Shown here piece after piece: positions 11,176 through 23,300 of a stretch of 64,000 nt of DNA. The stretch is from Przewalskia tangutica (lineage: Eukaryota > Streptophyta > Magnoliopsida > Solanales > Solanaceae): the NCBI GenBank assembly GCA_029844215.1, contig CM056724.1, positions 82,231,093-82,295,092 of the forward strand, read 5' to 3'. The number at the start of each line of letters is the position of its first letter. Within the stretch, counting starts at the first letter, position 1. Both the position numbers and the translations under genes were made by a program. The notes under the pieces are model-generated. The model saw only the letters and a list, made by a program, of their open reading frames with translations, searched no databases and had not been told where the DNA came from.

Positions 11176-11845
11176 TCCGAAATATAATTTAAAACATACA
11201 AGTATAGAAACCATACCTCTTGAAGTAATCTTTGGATCACCGGAAGTCTCAACTTCACCCTGGCCGCTTCCCCTTTCTGCTTCCTCGCTACGGGTACTTT
11301 CGCCTAGGTGCTTAGGAGTGTTCAACAGTTCTTTCCAAGTATTTCAACAGGAGTCACGGTTCCTGAACTAATATGTGTTTAATTATATGTCTTTCAAAGT
11401 TTGTTCATTGTTCTTATGATTTCTTTTAGTAGATCTTCTTAGATTATGATGTTCCTCTGTTTAGGATTATAGATTGATAAAAGGGTTTTAGCTAGACATT
11501 TCTGAACTTCTTATGAAAGTGTTTTTGAGAGAGAATATCGAGAGAGATGTTTCTTAAAGATTGAACTTTTATTTCGAAAAACTGATATCTTCTTTTGATA
11601 CAAAGAGGCTCTTTATATAGATAACCTCAGGATGCTACAGTACTTGGCTCTTATTATGCTATGCTACAAGATTGGCTCTTATCATGCGACCTTTTATCGT
11701 GATTCTATCAGATTCGGCTTTTACTATTCATGTTACAGTAAATCTAAATTATTACAAGTTTTTCATCCGTTAAAACTTTTGCCTTGCTGGTCTGTCTTGA
11801 CTTGCTGGCCTGTCTTGCCTTGTCGTTGTCATTTTTGCTTAATAA
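11176..11845 (+). promoter_or_regulatory. EPRV intergenic region: TATA box and AATAAA signal
   Basis: Non-coding, AT-rich. A TATA box (TATATAG, 11614-11620) follows AAGAGGCTCT, and an AATAAA signal lies at 11841-11846, about 225 bp downstream. A TATA box followed about 200 bp later by a polyadenylation signal is the usual pararetroviral arrangement, giving a terminally redundant RNA. The tRNA-Met PBS expected just downstream is not visible. Confidence 0.6.
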
Positions 11846-12271
11846 AAGCTGAGCAGTTTTAACGAAAAAATAGATGAAATATGGACAGAATTGATAATAA
11901 AAGAGAAATTAAAAAACATTTTTGATGCGATGAATGAAATAAAAGATAGCCAAGCTCAAACAAGAGAAATACTAAGAGAAGAATTAACAAAATTATGGAA
12001 CGTATCTGAAATACCGACACTAAGGCTAATACTTGACCAATTAAACACAATAGTAACAAACGTAAATAAAGAGAAAGGAAAAGAAACAGCGGTAGAAGAA
12101 GGAGAAACTAGTACACAAAATATAATAGAAACGCTACCCATACAACCCGAGGTAGTAGCAATAGATGCTTGGAGAAGAAGTAAAATACCTATAATGATGG
12201 ATATCAGTAAAATAAAACCTAAGATACGGAGAAGTAGCAAAAACATTAGATGGATTAAAAACCTTAGCTAA
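11846..12271 (+). pseudogene. EPRV ORF1, unknown function, no ATG
   Basis: Open frame from after a TAA at 11843-11845 to a TAA at 12269-12271 (about 141 codons). There is no in-frame ATG before 12196; the first usable near-cognate start is the TTG at 11891. The product would be Lys/Glu-rich and partly helical, with an Arg-rich C-terminus. I recognise no domain. It is in the same frame as the coat-protein ORF, whose ATG is 15 nt after its stop, so it could be the N-terminal part of a longer ORF cut by a stop, or a small ORF that lost its 5' end. The AATAAA signal overlaps its first codons, which suggests a deletion removed the normal leader and start. Confidence 0.5.
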
Positions 12272-12286
12272 GAAAGGACAATTTTA

Positions 12287-14407
12287 ATGAGCACTAGTGA
12301 ATATAGCGCAGTTACGTTTATTCGAAACCATGGTAAAGAAATATTAGAACAGGAAAGGTATAAATACGAACCCATGAAGAAACAAGATTCTACGAATCCT
12401 AAAGATACATCAATTAAAAAAGACGAAAATTTTAAAGATAAAAACATTCATAACTCCTTAACAGACTCAACAAAATTAGAACTCGAAAATACAATCCAAC
12501 GTCAACACATACTACGATTAGAAAAGGAAAATACAAAGCTAAAACTATCTTCTAATGAAGAATGGCCGAGTAAATATAAAAAATATAAAACCAAGTATAA
12601 GGATACAAAGAAACAACTCAATGAAGCTAAAGTAGAAATTAAAGACACCAAAAAAGAATTAGAAACAGTTAAAATAGAACTAAGCAACTTAAAAGAAGAA
12701 CTCTACATTATGAAACAACAACTAGCAAAGCTGAAAGGGAAGAAAAAGGTAAAAAGAATAAATGAGCTAAGTAATGAAGAAACATTACAGGATAGTAGCA
12801 GCAGCACCGATAAAGAAGAAATTACGGTAAAAGAAGGAATAATAGCAAAAATCACGGAAGAAATAAAAGATGAAAGTGATTCTGAAACAATACAAGAAAA
12901 CAACCAGATATTAGAAGCCTTACATAAAATAAAAAGATTAAATGCGATAATAGAAGAACAAGAACCTGAAAGCGACATAGAAGATGACTACAATGAACCT
13001 TTTAAAACGGAAATAGAATCAGATGACATAGTAAATGAAGATACAAACAATTACCCTGAAGAAGAAATGATAGACCAAACCTTAGAAATCATAACAAGAA
13101 AACCCACTAGGTTACCACCACACATCCCGGTAGGACAACAAGCAGAGTTTAGTGAGTTTGTAGGATCAATGGCACAAGGGATAAATATGAACGGATATTT
13201 CTTAGATTTAGATAATGTTTACGATGAACAAGAATTAAGCAGAAGAATAAATGACTGGAACGTAGGAATGTCTTTAGCATTAATGAGTTCAACTCACACT
13301 AATGATTTAGATTATATGTATGAACTGATATCCAAAACAATGATAGGAAAAGTAGCATTTTGGTTTGAAACTATAGCTTACCAAATGAAATGAGAAATCT
13401 TCCATCATGTTAAAGATTGGAAAGGAATATTAATGTTATTTGATATGGTATTAAAACGAGAATTCTTAGGAGAAAGATGGCTAGTAGCTAGAGAAAACGT
13501 ATTAGCTGAAAGAAAATGCGAAATAATAATGAATTTGAACAATATGAAATGTTGTAAGATCAATAAACTACCAGAATATACAATAAGCTTCACAAAATTC
13601 TACTATGAAGCAAGATTCCTACAAGATGAAGGAATGATATACCAACAGCTTTATTATGATCACTTACCAGAACCTTATAATACAGAAATAACTAAAGAAT
13701 ATAGTAAATTAGAACCAAGGGAAAATACACTAGGAGAAAAAATACGGGTATTAAGAGCTTATTTAATGAGGAAATGCGAAGAATATAGATTACAACAAAA
13801 GGTAAAGAAAGATAAAAAATTAGGATTAAGGGAAGTTTGTGGATTTACTGAAAAACGACTAGTATTTGGATGTAAAGATCAAGAAGAAAAGGAAAGCAAA
13901 CATGAAAAATACAAGAACACATCCAATAAAAATAAAGCATTTAAAAGAAACACAAATTACAAGAAAAAATATCGGAAAAATTATGATATTCAATACTACA
14001 AACCCTATAAAAAGAAAAAATATAAAAGATTTAGGAAATATAAAAATACAGATGATTCGAGGAAAAAATTTAGAAATAAGAGAAAATTTCGAAAGAGATT
14101 CGTAAAACCACTAGAAACAAAGGAGGCACCTAAAGAATGTAAATGCTGGAATTGTAATGAAAAAGGACATTATGCCAACAAATGCCCTAAACTAAAGAAA
14201 CAAGGAGTAAAATACATTAACACCACACAATTCATTATGAGTTTAGAACAACTCAAAGAAAACGATAAAACTTGGTATAGTGAAGAAGAGTTTTATGTTA
14301 GTCAAACAGAAGATGAAAGCGAAATAGAAATAGAAATAAAAACTAACAAATTTATTAATACCAATGAAGAAGAATACTATTCAGATAGTGAAGATGATTC
14401 AGAATAA
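12287..14407 (+). pseudogene. EPRV coat protein-like ORF, one in-frame TGA
   Basis: 706-codon reading frame interrupted once by TGA at 13391-13393; the frame is the same on both sides. In order: a Lys/Glu heptad-like coiled coil (residues about 70-153), an acidic Ser/Glu/Asp-rich segment (about 160-265), a central region with the look of a caulimovirid capsid domain (about 280-515), a very basic Lys/Arg/Tyr tract (about 525-610), a CCHC knuckle C-x2-C-x4-H-x4-C (residues 620-633, 14144-14185) and an acidic tail. Acidic-basic-knuckle-acidic order is typical of pararetroviral capsid precursors, where the knuckle binds RNA. The start is the first ATG after the ORF1 stop. The end overlaps the next small ORF. 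Apart from the TGA it is intact, so decay is modest. Confidence 0.8.
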
Positions 14408-14618
14408 TTTGCAGGAGGAAATGAAAAAATTAGAAGACGATAAAAAACGTTGGATCAAGTACGAGGAATATCTAATTAATAATTTTGCGTTATGTACAAA
14501 CCCAACTGGAATTAAGTATTATGGATCTAAACATAGACAATCCATGAAAAATCTATTTAAAATAAGAACAAGACAGACGGAAATAGAACAAAAGAATAGT
14601 TACATTCAAAATAAATAA
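14364..14618 (+). CDS. EPRV small ORF linking capsid and polymerase ORFs, 84 aa
   Basis: Small intact ORF of unknown function, Lys/Glu/Asn/Gln-rich, with a helical N-terminal half. The first ATG is at 14364; a second at 14394 would give a 14-nt overlap with the coat-protein stop, similar to the short overlap between the last two viral ORFs. Its stop overlaps the first ATG of the polymerase frame as TAATG (14616-14620). This spacing suits termination-reinitiation on a polycistronic RNA, the mode used by caulimovirids with a transactivator. It could instead be the displaced N-terminus of the polymerase ORF after a frameshift. No domain is recognised. Confidence 0.5.
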   Translation: MKKNTIQIVKMIQNNLQEEMKKLEDDKKRWIKYEEYLINNFALCTNPTGIKYYGSKHRQSMKNLFKIRTRQTEIEQKNSYIQNK

Positions 14619-15519
14619 TGGTAGCGATTTATATTGAAGCACAGGTAGAATATAAACCTAATAAAATGATAAAAAATAAAATCTTTATTGATAGCGGAGC
14701 AGACATGTGTCTAGCAAGAAAAGACGTTCTAATAACACATAAATGGAAAAGATCTAGAGTCTATAGAATAAGGGTAACATGATTTAACGAACAGACTAAA
14801 GAATTAGATACAATAGCAGAGAATGTAAGGATAAAACTAAATAAAATGGTATTCAGGTTACCAGTAATATATCAAGACAACAATATGAGTCAACACGTCT
14901 TATTAGGAAATAACTTTTTGGATTATTTTAAAACCCAAGTCATCAGTAATACAACCCTAAGTCTACAAACACCCTGTAATAAATGGATTATACTAAAAAG
15001 AATATTACCAATACAAACCCTAAAACTGTGTAACAGAATAAACAGAGATAACAATCTACAACTATTAAAAGAAAAATATCTTGAATTATTAAAGTAAATT
15101 TTGGAGAAAATCCGACACAACTATGGAAAATAGAAAAAATATATGCTGAAATCAAGTTAATAGATCCAAGCGACATTGCTAGATGCAAACCAATTAGATA
15201 TAGTCCTACAGATCAAAAAGAATTTGAAATACAACTGAAAGAATTACTAGACTTAAAATTAATACAAGAAAGTAAGAGTTCACATAGCAGTCCAGCATTC
15301 TTAGTAAGGAAACATAGTGAACAAAAAGGGGCAAAGCCAGGATGGTAGTAGATTACAGAGAACTAAATAAGAAAACAATATTTGACGGATACTTCCTACC
15401 ATACAAAAGAAACATTATCAATAGATTAGGAAATAAGAAGTGGTTTAGCAAATTTGACTGTAAAAGTAGATTCTGGCAGATAAAACTAACTCGAGAGTCA
15501 AAACCTTTAACAACATTTA
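14618..15519 (+). pseudogene. EPRV polymerase ORF, 5' part: protease and RT start
   Basis: Encoded the viral aspartic protease and the N-terminal half of the reverse transcriptase. The protease active site is an Asp-Ser-Gly-Ala motif (DSG codons 14690-14698), and a LLGNNF-like flap/C-terminal motif lies near 14900-14917. An RT motif (VDYRELN) starts at 15345. Damage: TGA at 14780-14782, a frame change near 15094 (TAA closes the first frame at 15095-15097) and another near 15336-15342, so at least three frames are needed. The sequence stops at the TE2 insertion and continues at 34676. The first ATG overlaps the preceding stop. Confidence 0.85.
15515..15519. repeat. target-site duplication ATTTA (left, TE2)
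   Basis: ATTTA precedes TGTTATACC of the TE2 left LTR and recurs at 34671-34675 after its GTGACA end. Confidence 0.95.
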
Positions 15520-15938
15520 TGTTATACCCCGTATTTCCAGAGTATGTACGTGAGGGCGTACGTACAAAAGTTTAAGCCTTAAGTAGGCAAAGGGACGAAA
15601 TTTGTTCACAACTAGCGAAAAGAATTGTTTTCCGACGAAACGTTTTCCGGACTTTGCGAAGGGAAAATTACGGTTGCAACATTTATAATTTTTGCGGATT
15701 TTTCCGAGAGATGAAATATTTTGGACCAACGAGAGGGCGACACTTGTCACCCTCAAGTGGACGGAAATTGTGGGCTTTCCTTGGCACGTTTTTGTCATTT
15801 ATTTTGCCTAAAACATTTGGTCAATGTTTTGTAGATATTTTGTGTAGTAGATGAGCAAGTGGGACCCACACAACACTTGTCCAAATCTTCACCCTCCACT
15901 TGCCCTCCACTTGCATTAATCTAGGCCATTGAAAGTCC

Positions 15939-15946
15939 TATAAATA
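15939..15946 (+). promoter_or_regulatory. TATA box of TE2 5' LTR
   Basis: TATAAATA followed by a C run and a leader beginning TTAGTTGAAGACTTCTTCATCC. It is at the same position in the 3' LTR (31679-31686), in TE5 (39397-39404, 45164-45171) and, inverted, in TE3 (23516-23523, 29757-29764) and TE6 (58593-58600). Confidence 0.7.
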
Positions 15947-17874
15947 CCCCCCTTAGTTGAAGACTTCTTCATCCACAAATAATTTCTAAGTCTTGAAAAT
16001 CCCTCTCCCCCTTAGTGTAGCTCTCGTCCAAGAGCTCCCCCTCCCCCTTGAGAAGGCCCTTGGCCGAAACAAACCCCCCCCCCCACCCCCATTGGTAGAA
16101 AAGTATTCTCCAAGTATTGTTACTATTCCAAAATACCTTGGCCCAAATACCTTGTAGTATTCCAAGGTTACCCCTATACTAAAAGCCCAGAAATACTATT
16201 ATACTTCCCTTCAGTCACAAAAACGAAACCCTAAGGAAAATCTTCATAATTGGTTGAAGTATTAAGAAGAAGTTGCGTAGAACTTCTAAGGGTTGTTTGG
16301 AGCGGGTTGGATAACCCAGAGTAGGAGCTAAACGTTGCCCAGGATCGACATTTAAACTTGGATAATTTTGGGCTTATCGAGGTAAATACTCTTGTCCTTC
16401 TATTGTAATTGGAAATTACATACTGTAGTTGTATAGAAATGAGTATAAGATATATAGAAGGATGGTATAAGAGAAGAGAATTAAATTGAAATCACATCAG
16501 AAGAATATTAAAAAAAAGATTGAATCAGACTTACATAGATTGTATTTCTGAGACTTGTAGTTTAGCGGGTAGGAAGTCTTTGCCCGATTTTTCGTAGAAT
16601 AGAGAACCCTCTGCTTAGAATATTCTACAGAGTAGTCTAGACGTTGATAGACGTATATGGCCTTTATAGGTTGAAAGTTCTGCGAGTAGCATGTTCTACT
16701 TGAAAGGTGGACAATGCTAGCCGGGTTATAAAGATGGAGCGCTTTTGCTATTTGTCGATAATCGTCGCGAGGTATGTGATTCTTCCTATCCTCTTGAGCA
16801 TGATATTTTAAAAGAATATATATAGTACGGTGGACGTACGTGTGTTAACTGAACGTGGTTTTACTTCGATGTCTTTTGACTTAAGTTTTAAATAATAAAG
16901 AATCTTGAAGTATTTCAAAAGAATTAAGAATCGTTTTTGAAAGAAGGGTAATACTTGGTTTTGAAAGCTTAAGAGTTATACTAGCTTTATGGGAAGTTAG
17001 GTATAACGTCTTAAGAGAGATAAAAAGAATGGTTTATTGATCTTAAAAGATAAGAGACTTGACTTAATTGAATTGATATGAATTTTATTAAAAAGTGTGA
17101 AACCTCATTCGTGAGTAATGAGTATTTGGTCTTTAAAAGAATAATGTTTTACTGATTTCGGAAATGAGAATAAGTATCGAACGAACCACTGCAGCGTTAA
17201 TAAAGGAAAATGTATTGACAATTAAGTAATTATATTTAAACCAGTAGAAACCTCCATCTGCATAGAAGCTAAGATAAGACAAGATTGTATTACATTTCCT
17301 AGATCATGGCTGCTTTAATAAGATTGTTATAAACAAGAATAACCTACTCACACATAAGGCATACGTTACTCAATCGTTTTAAAAGAGATTATGTTATTAA
17401 GTGATTAAGACTATGAACTACGAAACCTTTCGAAAATAAGAGACGTGAATATTTGAAATTAGGCAAACTTGAACTTTGGAAAAGAATGTTGTTGCTTGAT
17501 TTTAAAAAGGAAAGTATGGAAGTTGTTTTGGTCTACTTAAAATGTTAGTCACTCTATTTTTTTAATACTACGGGTATCGGGTGACCTTTGTAAAAGAAAT
17601 GGATCCTTTAAAAAGAATTTAATGTACGTAGTACTTTGGGGTTAAAACCTGGACTTTGGCATAAAATGAAAGTACCTTGAGTTGTGTGTAACTTGCCTAC
17701 GTTTGCGTGTGATAGCCTTGTCGTGCTAGTATTGTATTTCTATACCACAGCGTCTCTCAATGGAGGGCCGGTTGATTTGTTATGATCTTACTTGGACGTA
17801 CCAGCAGTGACGGAGGATTCCACGGGTGCGCTCCCGTTGATAGCGTTATTCCATGGACTAGCTCTCCATGAGGT

Positions 17875-18345
17875 TTTACTGATTCGGCCTTGGTATCTGG
17901 TGGTTGGCTTTCGTACTTGCCCCGTCTCGTGGCTGATTCAGCCTTGGTACCTGGTAGTTAGCCTTCGCACTTGCCCCGTTCAGTTTAGTGGCGAAGTCTC
18001 GTGACGCGGCCTTGGTATCTGGTAGTTAGCCCTCAGATTGCCCCGGCCGCCACCACGTGACACGGCTTTGGTATCTAGTAGTTGGCTTTGCCCCGTAGAC
18101 GCCTTCGTGGCGAAGTCTCGTCATCTGACCTTGGTATCCGTAGTTAGCCATCGTACTTGCCCCGGCCACCACGTGACATGGCTTTGGTATCCGTAGTTGG
18201 CTTCGTACTTGCCCCGTGACGCCTTCGTGGTTTGGTTGTATAGTATTGTTAGTACGGCTTTGGTATCCGTAGTTGGCTTTCGTACTTGCCCGGCCGATTG
18301 ATGATGCGCTTTGGTATTTGGTAGTTAGCCTCGTGACTTGCCCCA
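17875..18345. repeat. about 45-50-bp tandem array in TE2 5' LTR
   Basis: Degenerate units built on GGCTTTGGTATC(TGG)TAGTTGGC and TCGTACTTGCCCCG, about nine copies. The same array is at 33478-33965 in the 3' LTR with somewhat different unit sequence. Confidence 0.85.
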
Positions 18346-19035
18346 GACGGTTTTATGACACAGTGGGACCCGTGTTCATGTGTACTCTTGGTGTTATTAT
18401 ATCATGATCGCCGTGGCGGAAAGGTATTCCACGCATGATTGATGTTGTGGGCGTGAGACCCATAGTTACATTTGAGTGATGACCTTGAGGGCGTGAGTCC
18501 CTGACTTGACCTGACTGCTTATTTATTGTGGACTGTAGTTTGGTTATCATACATGTCTTCTGCTTTATATAGACTACTATGATTTCATTTACAGTATTTT
18601 CAGTTTCACATACTTGGTACATTGTTATCGACCTCCTTCGGGCTGCGTTCATGTCGCAGTAGAGGTACACGATTGTTGATCCTCGCTCATAGGATCACAG
18701 TTCAACAGATTAGGAAGCTCCGCTTTCTCCGAGGCTTATCTTTGGTATAGTCCTTCACATCGTAGTACTTGTACATTCTGTGGTATGGCGGGCCCCGTCC
18801 CGTCATGTTGTATAAAAACTCTTAGGTCTGTAGTATCGCTGTTTCAGTGGTTTGTAAGGATGTAATCGTCGTTCACGTTTTATGTATCTATACCTGCCGA
18901 AAGGCGCTATTTTCAGGGATAAACGGGTCTCATTCTATAATTGTTTCATGTCTTGTTTTTATATTCCGCCGATTACTCGATGTATGACTACTGGGTGCGG
19001 GTAAGGCACTACCACGCCCGGATCGGGTCATGACA

Positions 19036-19238
19036 AAAGTGGTATCAGAGCAGTTAATCCTCGGAAAGTGTCTACATACCGTGTCTAGTAGAGTCTTGAT
19101 TATCGATGGGTTGTGCACCACATCTATAATCAGGAGGTCGCAGACATTTAGGATTAGTTTCCATTCTTCTCATTCCGAGATCGTGCCTTAGAGTGTGTTA
19201 TAAGTTGGACCCTCCGACGTATTTCGTTTTCACCGATT
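19036..19238 (+). other. TE2 PBS and leader
   Basis: The PBS TGGTATCAGAGC (19040-19051) is four bases after the LTR and complementary to the 3' end of initiator tRNA-Met. The leader, with the TGTGCACCACATC and GACATTTAGGATT blocks, runs to the gag ATG and is shared with TE3, TE5 and TE6. Confidence 0.9.
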
Positions 19239-20375
19239 ATGCCTCCGCAGTGGCAACCCGCCCAGATGGGCAAGGCGAGGAGCCGCTAGTAGGATACAGA
19301 GGAGTATGAGGGCGCAGCCCTGCCTTTACTCGAGATAGTGCTTGACGGCGAAGTTTTGCGACACCGCCACCAAGAGAGTTTAGAGCCGCGGTGGGCTGCC
19401 GAGACCACACACGAGCCTCCACCCCACACCGAGCAGAGGAGTTGGGGTACAAAGAGATGGCCGCCATCGCCGTGATCGTGGCGATACGAGGATAAGCCGG
19501 ATACGCGATTCCAGACTGCAGTACCCGTAGTTCACCCGAGAGCGGATAGTTTGAGATCGCGGACTTTCGAGCCGCACCGCCAGTGTTTTATGGATCGAGG
19601 CCTGAGGATGATCCGCAGGAGTTCATCCGACAATTACAGCGGATCATGAGAGTGATCAAGGCTTCGGAGACCGAGTCAGTGGTCTTAGGTTCACATCGGC
19701 TGCGTGATACCGCAGTCGACTGGTTTGATTCGTGGGAGCTGTCCCAGGGGGAGCTTGCGCCTCACTATTTGGGACGAGTTCTCGAGGCATTTCGACCACT
19801 TCTTGCCTCCGCATGATGAGGGCACGGGCCGACAAATTTTTGATATTGAGGCAGGACGGGCGTACGGTTCGGGAGTACAATGTGGAGTTTGACTCATTAG
19901 CTCAGACGCCCTCGCGTTAGTAGCCGCATGGGGGACAGAGTGCACCGCTACGTCACCAGGCTTAATGACTACTTGGCAGAGGCTTGTTCGGGTGTAGCTC
20001 TTCAGCCGGGCATAGACATTGCCCGCATGCAGGCTTATGCACTTGGGTGTGAGGAGCGAAGAGGTCGGCGGAATGACCGGGATCAACGTAAGAGGCCAAG
20101 ACAAAGAGGTCTTTTGGCGACTTTCGAGGCGGACCGCCTCGTGCAGACTAGTTATGTACCTCCGCCCGATCTGAGTGGTCCTCAGTTTCGGGACATTCGG
20201 GATATTCGGGAGCGGTCGGGCTCCTGTGTTTCAGATTTTGAGGAGTAAGGCGCTCGCGGATGAGGCCACCCTTGTCTCAGTGTGGCCGTTGTGGAAAAAT
20301 TCATAAGGGTGAGTGTCGTACTAATTTGGGAGATTGTTATACTTGCGGCCAACAGGGCCATTTGGCGAGAGACTG
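19239..20375 (+). pseudogene. TE2 gag, 5' part up to the TE3 insertion
   Basis: Structural Gag polyprotein of a Ty3/gypsy element; forms the particle and packages RNA. The ATG gives MPPQ..., matching MPPRK... in TE6 and the ATGCCTCCGCG start in TE5. Open segments in shifting frames carry a Retrotrans_gag-like domain (FYGSRPEDDPQEFIRQLQ at 19586, AVDWFDSWE near 19712, a YNVEFDSLAQ-type motif near 19876), then DRVHRYVTRLNDYL (19934), and the knuckles CGRCGKIHKGEC and CYTCGQQGHLARDC (C-x2-C-x4-H-x4-C). TE3 interrupts immediately after the knuckle; the rest is at 30172-30312. Several frame changes coincide with GC-rich CHG-type motifs and may be sequencing error, so the true gene may be more intact than it reads. 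Confidence 0.88.
20371..20375. repeat. target-site duplication GACTG (left, TE3)
   Basis: GACTG precedes TGTCACGACC of TE3 and recurs at 30172-30176 after its TTTAACA end, in the Arg-Asp-Cys codons closing the zinc knuckle. Confidence 0.95.
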
Positions 20376-23300
20376 TGTCACGACCCGAACCCGGGCCCGT
20401 GACTGGTGCCTTACCCCGGGCACCCTAGTGATACAACATCAGAGTAATCAGCGGAACATAAAACAATAACATGAAATAACAAGAAGTATGAAACAATAGT
20501 CTGAGAAAACTTGCCTTACGACATATATATAAAGAAATTTAAAAACCGAAGAGTTACATCCCATTACAACTCTGCCCACAACAGTACTACAGACCTCTAA
20601 GAATGATACGACAATAATGGCGGGACAGGGCCCCACCATACCCCTGAATGTAAATACCTACAACGACAGGGGACTATACCACTGATAAGCCTCCGGAGAA
20701 ACGGAGCTTCCCATACGCTGAACTGTGACCCTAAGAGCGAGGATCAACACTGGTGTACCTTTACTCGCGCATGACGCATGACGCGGCAGGAGGTCAGTAC
20801 AACAGGTACCAAGTATGTGAAACTGAAAATACTGTAAATGAAATCATAATAGTCTATAAAGCAGGAGACATGTATGATAACCAAACTACAGTTCACAATA
20901 AATAAGCAGTCATGTCAAGTCAGGGACTCACGCCCTCAAAGTCATCACTCAAATGTAACTATGGGTCTCACGCCCATAACATCAATCATGCCCGTGGAAT
21001 ACCTTCCTCACTGCCGGCAGTTTATGATATAAAAGCACCAAGCAATACATGAACACGTGTCCCACTGTGTCCTAATAAAACAAGATGGTAAGTACGAAGG
21101 CATAACCGACTACTAACACCATAGTACTAACGGTCATAAATCGTATCGGGATATCTGTCTGCGTCACATGATCAAAGCCGTCACTCGCATGAGATCAAAT
21201 GTGCGCGTCTAGCCACGAACTCTTCGCGACTCCGCATAGGCCAACCTCATAGGCCGCATGAGGTATTCCTCGCAACGAGGGAAGCTACTCCGGCATCGCC
21301 CCGACTCGCGATCGCGTAGCCACAACCGCATGACCACAAGGGCCGCAAACTAACCTGGAACTCCCGTAGTTCAGCATGGATCCCCTGGACCCGCATAAGG
21401 TCTTCTCGAATCATGGTCCTGCATCGCCGAGTCTACCCGCGACGGAGGCGCAACCTCCGGAGACAAGTCAAGGTGAGTGGTACAATACCAACATAACGGC
21501 TGAGAGTCAACAATTTTAAGCGCAGTCGAGGGAAAACCCCCTTTACACAAAACATCACAAGATACCAACACACGTAGCATCCTAGCATGTTTACTTATCA
21601 AATCAACAAGAAAGTATTACAAGGCTATTACAAACCAACACAATCAAGTTATACACACAAGGTACATTCTAATATATGATTAACAAGATCGGGTATCTAT
21701 TCCCAAAGTACTTCATACATTATCTTTTAAAAGATACGTTACGTTTACAAAAGGCACACAATACCCGTAGTATATGAAAATAGAGTGATTATCTTTTGAA
21801 GTAAATTAAAACACTTACCTTTGTAAAATCAAGTAACAACATTATTCTCCAAACGTCCAAGTTTGCCTAATTTCAAATGTTCACGGTTCTTATTTTTAGA
21901 AAGGTTTCGTAGTTCATAGTCTTATTCATTTAAGAATATAATTCTCTTTTAAACAATCTGAGAAACATAAGCCTTATATGTGAGTAGGATATTCTTGTTT
22001 ATAACAATCTTATTACAGCAGCCATGATCTAGGAAATATCATTTTGTCTCATCTTAGCTTCTATGCAGATGGAAGTTTCTACTGGTTTTAATAATACTTA
22101 ATCTGTCAAAACATTTCCTTTTATTAACGCTGCAATGGTTTGTCGATACACATTCTGATTTCCGAAATCAGTAAAACATTCTTAAGCCGTTATACCTAAC
22201 TTCCCATAAAGCTAGTATAACTCTTAAGTTTTCAAAAACCAAGTATTACTCTTCTTTCAAAATGATTCAACAATCTTTTGAAATACTTCAAGTTCTTTAT
22301 TATCACATAACCAAATGCTTATAGTTCAAATCAGTTACCTTTTAAAAACCACAAGTATTTTCTTACCTACATAAAGTCGTATAACCAACTTCCCATAAAG
22401 CCGTTATAACACTATATGTTTTAGACCAATCAAATACATTTAACACGTACGCTCACCGTACTACATAGTTACACACATATCATGCTAGAAGAGATAGGAA
22501 GAGGTTCACATACCTCGCGACGATTATCGACTAATAGCAAAACGCTCAAGTACCTCAAACCGCTACTCCTTAAGCCAAGTAGATCGTGCCACGCATAGTA
22601 CTTCCACCTATAAGGCCACAAGGCGCTTATTAACATTTAGGTCTCTTCGTAGAACATTCTACAGAAAATTCGGCAGCACCTCCCCCCCCCCGCAACAGCG
22701 TAAATCTCATCCTCTATCGGGCCCGGCTACCAAGCCAACCGGGGGGGGGATTATACGTCTAATCCGGACGTGTACAATTCTACCTCACAGAAAAGCTACA
22801 CAAGTCTACTGTAATACAGTCATATGTAATTACAGTTCAGCACTCTTCTTTCGAAAAGGTTTCTTATTATTCAGGCTTAAGTCGCGAGACATTGCCGTAA
22901 GTATTATTCAGGCTTAAGTCCAAAGACATTGCCGATAACAACGTTCAGTTCTATATATAGTATACTTCAACTATATAGTCTAACAATCATGTAATTTCCA
23001 ATTACGATAGAGGGACAAGATATTTACCTCGATAAGCCCATAATTATCCAAGTATAAAGTCGATCCTGGAAAACGTTTAGCTCCAACTCCGTGCGCTCCA
23101 ACCCGCTCCAAACTACCCTTAGAAGTTCTAACCAACTTCTACAAACTACTCCAACTAACCATGGAGATTTTCCTTAGGGTTTCGGTTTGGTGACTGACGG
23201 GAAGTATAATAGTATTACGGGGCTTTTCGTATAGGTATAACCTTAGAATACTACAAGGTATACGGCTAAGGTAATTTGGGCATTATAACAATACTTTTGA

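Larger units (their letters stand above)
15520..19035 (+). repeat. TE2 5' LTR, 3516 bp
   Basis: From TGTTATACCCCGTATTTCC to GGGTCATGACA. It contains the promoter TATA box, a C-rich homopolymer stretch near 16073, an AT-rich middle and a tandem array at 17875-18345. Relative to the 3' LTR it keeps an 86-bp segment (17465-17550) and a short CCAAATACCTTG duplication. It contains no gene. Confidence 0.93.

Noticed and set aside
19583..20469. Intact Gag in TE2
   Set aside because: Needs several frame changes as read and is interrupted by TE3; some breaks may be sequencing errors, but the gene cannot be called intact.
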